Assembly (NCBI GenBank): GCA_023512835.1
Contig: CM042092.1
Span: 248,001-312,000 of the forward strand
Origin: Taxillus chinensis
Taxonomy: Eukaryota > Streptophyta > Magnoliopsida > Santalales > Loranthaceae
Direction of reading: 5' to 3'
DNA length: 64,000 nucleotides
Shown: in pieces, positions 58,079-64,000 of the stretch
Numbering within the stretch: position 1 is the stretch's first letter
How the letters are laid out: the number at the start of each line of letters is the position of its first letter
Translations under genes and position numbers: made by a program
Notes under the pieces: generated by a model
Seen by the model: the letters and a program-made list of their open reading frames with translations, nothing else
What the model was told of the DNA's origin: nothing
The model's database searches: none

Positions 58079-59190
58079 TGTAATACCTCGTGTTTAGGGC
58101 TTTGGAGTTAACCATGAAATGAAATGGATATTTGGAAATAGGAATATAAGTAAGACGACATATACGTGGAATGGAAACGTTTAACTGTGAGTGGGCCCAA
58201 TTTGGGATCGGAGCCCTGTAAAACTAATGTTTAAATTTTTATGATATAATCAGGTGACCTTGTGTTTAGCCATTATTTGAGGATGAATATATTTGGATAA
58301 CAATGTACTTGTCAAACACGGCATTTTGATAGTGATTAGGCCCAATTTGGAGTTAGAGCCTTGTTATGGTATTTGTGATATTTTATTATATTAAATGTTG
58401 GAAAATATATAAACAAGTGGGAAAGGGGAGAAACCCTAATTAGCTGTCACGTGTTCTTAAAGAGAGAGAAAAAGAGGGACGTGGTGAAGCAAAGAGGGAA
58501 GAGGTGTAATTGGTTTATCCGGATCAAATTTAACCAAGTCCGAGGTAAGGATTTAATCTCCTCATATATGCTAAGTTATTGGTAATTGTTAGGGAGTAAT
58601 TAACATGTTTTTTAACCTTACATTCGTTGATTTTAGTTTATATGGGAAGAATGACTCATATAAACGTGGGCTATGGATTTCTTGAGTTTTCATGCACCTA
58701 GAGTTATGAAATTAAGGCTAAAACACATTATGGGGAGTTTGGGTATGAGTCTTAATGGTTTGTGGTTAAAATAAATGGGATTTTTGGGTGTTTAACTCGA
58801 AAATGGCTGAAAATAGTGAGTTCTAGTTGACAGGGTCGACTGGACAGGATGAACCAGTGTGGGTGGTCGATTGAAGGGCGTGGTCAATTGAAAATGTTGG
58901 TTCAGTCGACTAGTTTGATCGACCAGTGCAATTTTAAAGACGTTAAAGGTTTTGACAGACCAGAGTGGTCAATTTAGGCTGTGATGGGTTCAATCAACTA
59001 GAATTTGGTCGACTAGGTAGGTTTCTAATGTATTATTGGGTTTTCATCAACCAGTGTGGTTGGGAGAGTTGTGGTTAACCTAAATGTTGAAGGTTTGATC
59101 AACCACGTGAAATTCTATAAGGGTTTTCGAAGTGTAGTCGACTAGGGTGGTCAAGTTAATAGGATCACATCTTATCTTAGTTTTGCATAT
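58079..59190 (+). repeat. Gypsy-type LTR fragment with GTCGACT tract
   Basis: Starts TGTAATACCTCGTGTTTAGG, like the LTRs at 37058 and 59533, with the shared GTGGGCCCAATTTGGGAT-type phrase. Between about 58830 and 59150 it contains many degenerate GGTCGACTAG/GATCGACCAG units. The 3' half of the LTR is missing; the sequence passes into the GTCGAT family at about 59200. Confidence 0.55.
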
Positions 59191-59199
59191 GTTTCATAC

Positions 59200-59532
59200 T
59201 CTTGCTACCCTTTAAACATCCCCTTTTGCATGTGTTTTGGGAACTTTGTTCCCCTTTTACCCCTAACCACATTTTTGGAGTTTTGTAATGTTTTTTCAGT
59301 TATTTTGAAGGAACATGTCGAGGTGATGAAAGCATAGTCGACATGATGCAAACATAGGTCGATGTGACGGTCGATGTACTCACATCGATCACATGTTGAG
59401 AGATTCTGATTGATATTTCTGGTCAATGTGTACTTGTGAAGATTGACATAGGTCGATATGCTAATATTAACCAATTCTTTTGTGTGGTGATCGATGTTGC
59501 ATGGTCGATATGAAGTATTCCTTGGTCGGCCT
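59200..59532 (+). repeat. Fragment of the GTCGAT LTR family
   Basis: Matches 52770-53215 in the order TTTTGCATG, GGGAACTTTGTTCCCC, TTTTGTAATGTTTT and then a GTCGATGT-rich tract. Cut at 59532 by the gypsy LTR. Confidence 0.55.
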
Positions 59533-59941
59533 TGTAAGGACCCGTGTTTAAGGGGCCTTAGAGACAGCATTGAGTTAGAGACCTTATTTTAACAAATGAA
59601 TATCAGCATAATGATGTGCTCATCAAATGGTGAATTTTGACTGTACTTGGACTAAATTTGGGATTTGAGGCCCTGAGGGGTATTTTTGGGATTTCACAAA
59701 TAATTTTATATTCCCATTTAAATTACCTGGGTTTGTATTTTGAGCTTTGGGCCTCCCTTCAAGGGAAAAACTCAATATGAGAGAGAGTGGGCTGTTTTGC
59801 CTTTCTTCTTGGGTTTACTTAACCATTGGGCTGCATTTGGTCTTGGGCTTCTATTAAAAACAAAATAAAAAGAAATAAAATAGGAGAAAAGAAAAGGGGA
59901 CCAAACCCTACCTTCCCTGCAGCCGTCACACACATACACAC

Positions 59942-59978
<37 letters not shown>

Positions 59979-61810
59979 CAATCCAGAGGGAGACGACCCA
60001 GAGTGGAGGGGTTTCTGACGATCAAGGATCTCCTATAGACGACGGGAGGCCGGAGGCGTTGAGGCAGAAGGGATACAGATCGCTCCATTCTTTTCCCCTA
60101 TTCTTTTCTGCAACACTTGAGGTAGGGATTTCAAGTTTTTCTCTAATTGCCGTCTCTCTTACAGATTTCTAGAATAAAATTTATGTGATGATCTGGGATG
60201 TTAAGAAGGGACCTTTTATATATATATTGAGTTTCTAAATTCTACCTTGGGCCTATGGATGATCTGGGGTTTTGTCTGAGTTTTTCTAAATTTCTGAATC
60301 TCTGTGAGAGATTAATTATACTTTTGGGTTAGGGGTCATTTGTATACCCATTGTCTTGAAACTATTTAGATGAAAATTTTAGGAAAAACCCTGTATTTGG
60401 CTTGGCTAAGGCCTCTGGTATTGGGAAATCATATGAGAGTGAGGCCGAGTTGGTTTTAGACCCGGTTTATGGGCTTAGAACCTCAATAACTTCTAAACTA
60501 AGACGAATTTGAGGTTGGTTCTTTAGGGAAAAATGATTAGAATGACAAAAGGAAGGTTTTCGAACCTACACGTGAGAAAGCCTTTTTCACTTGCAGATTC
60601 ATTCTTGCTCCAAATAGCCCCAAATTTTAGGTGGAGCTTCCTTAGAGGCATATGAGTTGAAATACCTCTGCACGTGAAAATGACCTTTTCACGTGCAACC
60701 TTGTTTTTGGCTAAAAATCATCCCTGAACCTTCTGGGATGGTTAGAATGATGTTTGGAGTTAATTTGCCTCTGCACGTGACAATAGGTTGTCACGTGCCG
60801 CTTGTTTTGGGCTCCCCTTGAGGTGGATAAGCTTCCTTTGAAAGGTTTTTTTTATGATCTAGACTATGAGTGAGAAATGTGTGGACTTCAGGGACCATGA
60901 GGAGTTAGGTGATGTTATATGTAATGATTTGATTGTTCTGGGACTATCTGTTGTTTTACATTCTGAGTTGAGTTTTTTGTATGCTAAATGAGTTACATGT
61001 TTGTACTGTGTTTGTTGGGTTATGTTTATTGAGTTGTATATGTTGAAATGTGTATCTTGAGGACCCCGAAACGCGGGGAGTTGAGATAAGAACCCCGAAA
61101 CGCGGGGAATTGAAATGAGTATGGGACGGTCATTATACTGCACCCCTTGAGATGAGATTCACATTTGCCTGGTGTGGCATGTCACGTCGCCGTGGTGGCG
61201 GGGTGTCCTCTGCCCTCCTGTGCGCGAGAGGTATGAGGCGTGTTTACTGGGTGATGATTATTGTTTAGCTTAAGTCACTACACGAGCACATGCATCCACT
61301 TGACATGCATAGTTTTAGAGTGGGACGGGATTGGGGAGACTTGATCCCTACGAGCCGTGGTGTGCTCACCCCTCCTATGAACTGTTCTTTGCAGGACCTA
61401 GCCGCCGATAGGCGGAAGAGCTGAGTTGGCAGGCCGCTGAGGCTGTATGGCCTTATATATATATACATTTGGTTATTTCGTTGTATTTGAGATTCTGTTT
61501 GCCTGAACTGTGTACCCTGGTTTTATTATTGGGAGCTTGTTCCCTAGTGGGTTGTAGAAGGGCTGGAAGCCTCTAAACAATGTAATTGAGGTATTATGTT
61601 GTGAGTACTGTATGTATGTATGTTGTGGTGGTGTGCTTGGCATGGAAACAGGTACGTGCCCCTTGGCATGTTGACTTGTGTTACAGGGATAGGACGAGAC
61701 CCGCGGTAGGTGTCCTCACTTTGGTGTTTACACCGAACCCTTGACCCTTCGGGTGCGGGCATGGGCAGTCATTACCCATTTCCTGGGAGAAGGAAACTTG
61801 GGGCGTGACA
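59533..61810 (+). repeat. 5' LTR of a gypsy element running off the window
   Basis: 2278 bp from TGTAAGGACCCGTGTTTAAG to TTGGGGCGTGACA. A (GA)n run lies at 59944-59974, near where the transcript leader would be. Two TGAGGACCCCGAAACGCGGGG-type units repeat at about 61050-61110. Its partner LTR is outside the window. Confidence 0.88.
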
Positions 61811-61813
61811 TTA

Positions 61814-61825
61814 TGGTATCAGAGC
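61814..61825 (+). other. Primer binding site of the gypsy element (tRNA-iMet)
   Basis: TGGTATCAGAGC three bases after the LTR end at 61810. Confidence 0.92.
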
Positions 61826-62312
61826 CCAAGTTCATGGTCTAGTGGACTTAGGATAGTGGGGAGGGATAACTGCTTCTGAGACCCTTAGGAGGCTGTATAA
61901 GACACGCCTGATCACCGTGGTTCTATCTGGTTTTCTGGGGTGCACTCAGGGGTAATTAGACCAAGGAGTAGGGCATTTGCATTTGGGATGGGGTGCATAC
62001 ATGCATTAGCATTAGGGCACTAACTTAATCATAATATGAGTGTCATGATTTGAAATGAGTAATTAATTTGAAATGAGCATACAATGAATTGAAATGTGAA
62101 TACTGTGGAATGTGTTGAGACATGCTGATTTGAGAAACTATGATGTGTTGAAAATTTTAAAGTATGAGATTGTAATATGTATGTTGAGATCCTGTGAACA
62201 TGATGTGTATACTTATGAGATGTTATTTGAGTACCTCATGGTCCTAGAGGTGAGGGTGTACTGAGCTTGAGAGATATTGATTCTAGCTCCACTTGTTTTT
62301 GAAATGTGTAGA

Positions 62313-63783
62313 CAATGCCTCCTAGGATAGTTACCCGAGCTACCCCAGCTGCAAAGGATGAGTCTTCTGCACGTGCTGGACAAGAGGGAAGGCAGCAAAC
62401 GGAGGGCAATGATCCCATGGAGCGGATCATGGCCCAAGTTAGGGCCTTGAGTGAAAATGTGCAAGGCATGCGAGAGGATCTCAGGGGAGAGATCCGAGAT
62501 GAGATTAGGCGGGAGATGATGGCACAAAGAAACGGTCTTACCTTCTCCACCCCGTGAGACAGAGCCTCCACGTAGACAAGAGATACCGATGAGACGGGAG
62601 GAGGAAGATGTGGTGACCCGGTTCCGGAAGGAACAACCACCGAGGTTCAAGGGAGGAGCTGATCCTCTAGCGGCAGAGCATTGGCTACGACAGATTGAGC
62701 ACGTGTTCTCCTTTCTCTGACCCCGGGAGGAGGATAAAGTGAGGTTAGCAGTCAGGCAGTTGGAAGAGGAAGCCTTAGAGTGGTGGCTCAGCATTTCAGG
62801 TAGCCGGGACATGCAAACCTTGTCATGGGAGGAGTTCCTTCAGTTGTTCCATGAGGAGTACTTCCCGGAGTCCTTGCGGTGGCAGAAACGGGAAGAGTTC
62901 AGTGGTTTGAAACAAGGATCACGCATTGTGTCTGAGTATGAGCGTGAGTTCCAAGGACTGAGCCGGTTTGCCCCTGAGGCAATCTCTAGAGAGGACCTGA
63001 AGGCCCATAAGTTTACCATGGGACTCAGGCCTGCCCTGGCGAGGGGTGGAGATGCTGCGGCTGAGGACATATGCTGAGGTCGTGGAGACAGCTAAGATTG
63101 TGGAAAGAGGACTAGAGGAGGGTAAACAGGCTCATCAGGAGCGGCTAGCACAGAGTACGCGCGATAAGCAAGGAGACTCAAAGAGACCGAGAGTTGAGCT
63201 TGGAGGTAGCAGTTTTCCTAGGGACAAGGGCCAATCACCAATGGCTCCACCAAAGTCCCGTTACTCTGGAGGACCGGGGAACTCAGCTGGAGGTTTCCCA
63301 CGTGAGTGTACTTGTTGTGGGCAAACTGGACACATGAAACGTGAGTGTTCCAAGCAGCACCTACAGTGCCATAGCTGTGGGAAGACAGGACACCTTAATA
63401 CGGTGTGTTTCAGTAAGGGGAACAGCCGGGGAGCTGGTGGATTCGCATCAGGAGGGAGGAGTGAGACCCACATTCGGGCCCCAACTCCGAGGCCAACACG
63501 TTCATGGCAGGCGAGTCAGGCTGGTTCCACACATGCAAGGCCACAGGGAGAGAAGCAACCACAAGGCGGTTTAGAGAATCGTCCAAGTGGACATCAGACA
63601 GGGATCAAAGGACAAATAGGAGAGGCTAGTAGCAGGGCAAGCCATGGCAGAGTATTTGCGCTCACTTCAGCACCACCCAAGCGGGAGGAGTTGCCACCAT
63701 CCTCCGAGGAAGGCGAAGCCGGACCTTCGGTGGTTCGAGGTACTGTTTTGATATCTCGCACTATAGTTCTTTGTCTTGTTTGA
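62313..63783 (+). pseudogene. Ty3/gypsy gag, broken by two frameshifts and a stop
   Basis: The start MPPRIVTRATPAAKD at 62313 follows a 490-bp leader. The first frame stops at about 62555 after GLTFSTP; a one-base shift restores sequence reading RFRKEQPPRFKGGADPLAAE and then meets an in-frame TGA near 62720. Capsid sequence continues in 62739-63058: LEEEALEWWLSISG, WEEFLQLFHEEYFPE, SEYEREFQGLSRFAPEA. A further shift near 63058 leads to 63046-63783 with LRTYAEVVETAKIVERGLEE and two CCHC zinc knuckles, CTCCGQTGHMKREC and CHSCGKTGHLNTVC. The layout is that of a Tekay/Del-like gypsy gag. It cannot make a full Gag as it stands. Confidence 0.9.
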
Positions 63784-64000
63784 TACCAGGAGCTTCGTGC
63801 TCCTTGATTGCTAAGTCCTTGGTTGAGAGCCTTGGACTTGATTGTGTGAGGGCAGATAAGCCCCTGAGTGTTGAGTCACCTGTGGGAGGTGCATCGACAA
63901 TAAACCGAGTGTGTCGTGAGTGTATGCTTACGATAGGAGATGTTGAGGTCACATTTTATTTGTATGTGATGCCCATGAGGACCTTTGATTTGATTTTAGG
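63730..64000 (+). pseudogene. Ty3/gypsy protease start, frameshifted, cut by window end
   Basis: After gag the sequence reads GTVLISRTIVLCL and then, one frame over, FDTRSFV in place of the usual FDTGASH active-site box. In a third frame it gives AKSLVESLGLDCV, GGASTINRVCRECMLTIGD and VTFYLYVMPMRTFDLIL, the typical protease C-terminal half. The catalytic Asp is present but its Gly is replaced and two frameshifts are needed. Reverse transcriptase and later domains would lie beyond 64000. Confidence 0.75.

Noticed and set aside
61814..61825. tRNA gene hits suggested by initiator-Met matches (also 2592, 11645, 21071, 30711, 42734)
   Set aside because: Only the 12-base primer site is present next to LTR tips; there is no cloverleaf-length sequence.

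Overview
This is a eukaryotic, plant-type nuclear window: AT-rich and gene-poor, packed with nested LTR retrotransposons that use the plant initiator-Met tRNA primer site (TGGTATCAGAGC), plus one L1-type LINE, two miniature TRIM elements and one plant-specific C2H2 zinc-finger gene with the QALGGH signature. An angiosperm, probably a eudicot, is likely; the species cannot be told from the sequence.

Layout. 1-3655: a degenerate Ty3/gypsy chromovirus on the minus strand whose integrase segment is present twice, on either side of a 1.05 kb TRIM. 4201-13224: a complete but inactive Ty1/copia element on the minus strand (1.57 kb LTRs, perfect GTTAA target duplication), inserted in an older copia LTR or leader. 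14389-16172: a gypsy-type solo LTR. 16173-19400: AT-rich spacer with MITE-like palindromic elements, one carrying a G-rich island. 19417-21337: 5' part of another copia element. 22120-22716: an intact single-exon C2H2 zinc-finger repressor-type gene, the only convincing host gene. 22717-25900: AT-rich spacer. 25913-27335: TRIM-like sequence and a copia RNase H relic. 27336-29083: solo LTR with perfect TSD. 29277-36810: a 7.5 kb non-autonomous LARD-type element with paired LTRs and no coding capacity; its 3' LTR is chimeric. 37058-39511: a solo LTR inserted in an older LTR. 40200-50300: mostly AT-rich spacer with a 467-bp TRIM, an unrecognised ORF and a receiver-domain-like ORF fragment. 50363-52480: an internally deleted chromovirus. 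52716-57600: noncoding LTR-type sequence containing a 5'-truncated LINE with a 17-bp TSD. 58079-64000: LTR fragments, then the 5' LTR, primer site, degenerate gag and start of protease of a gypsy element that runs off the window.

The zinc-finger gene probably encodes a nuclear transcription regulator with a C-terminal LxLxL (EAR-type) repression motif. Everything else recognisable is transposon-derived, and all retroelement reading frames are broken or catalytically altered. Of the elements with defined ends, three are solo LTRs and four keep two LTRs (copia, LARD, two TRIMs), showing active LTR-LTR recombination. The strongest unusual signals are the chimeric 3' LTR of the LARD, which contains a 261-bp block also found 9.7 kb upstream with only four differences, the two miniature LTR elements, and a perfect 58-bp inverted repeat within the copia element. 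No new multi-gene system was found.
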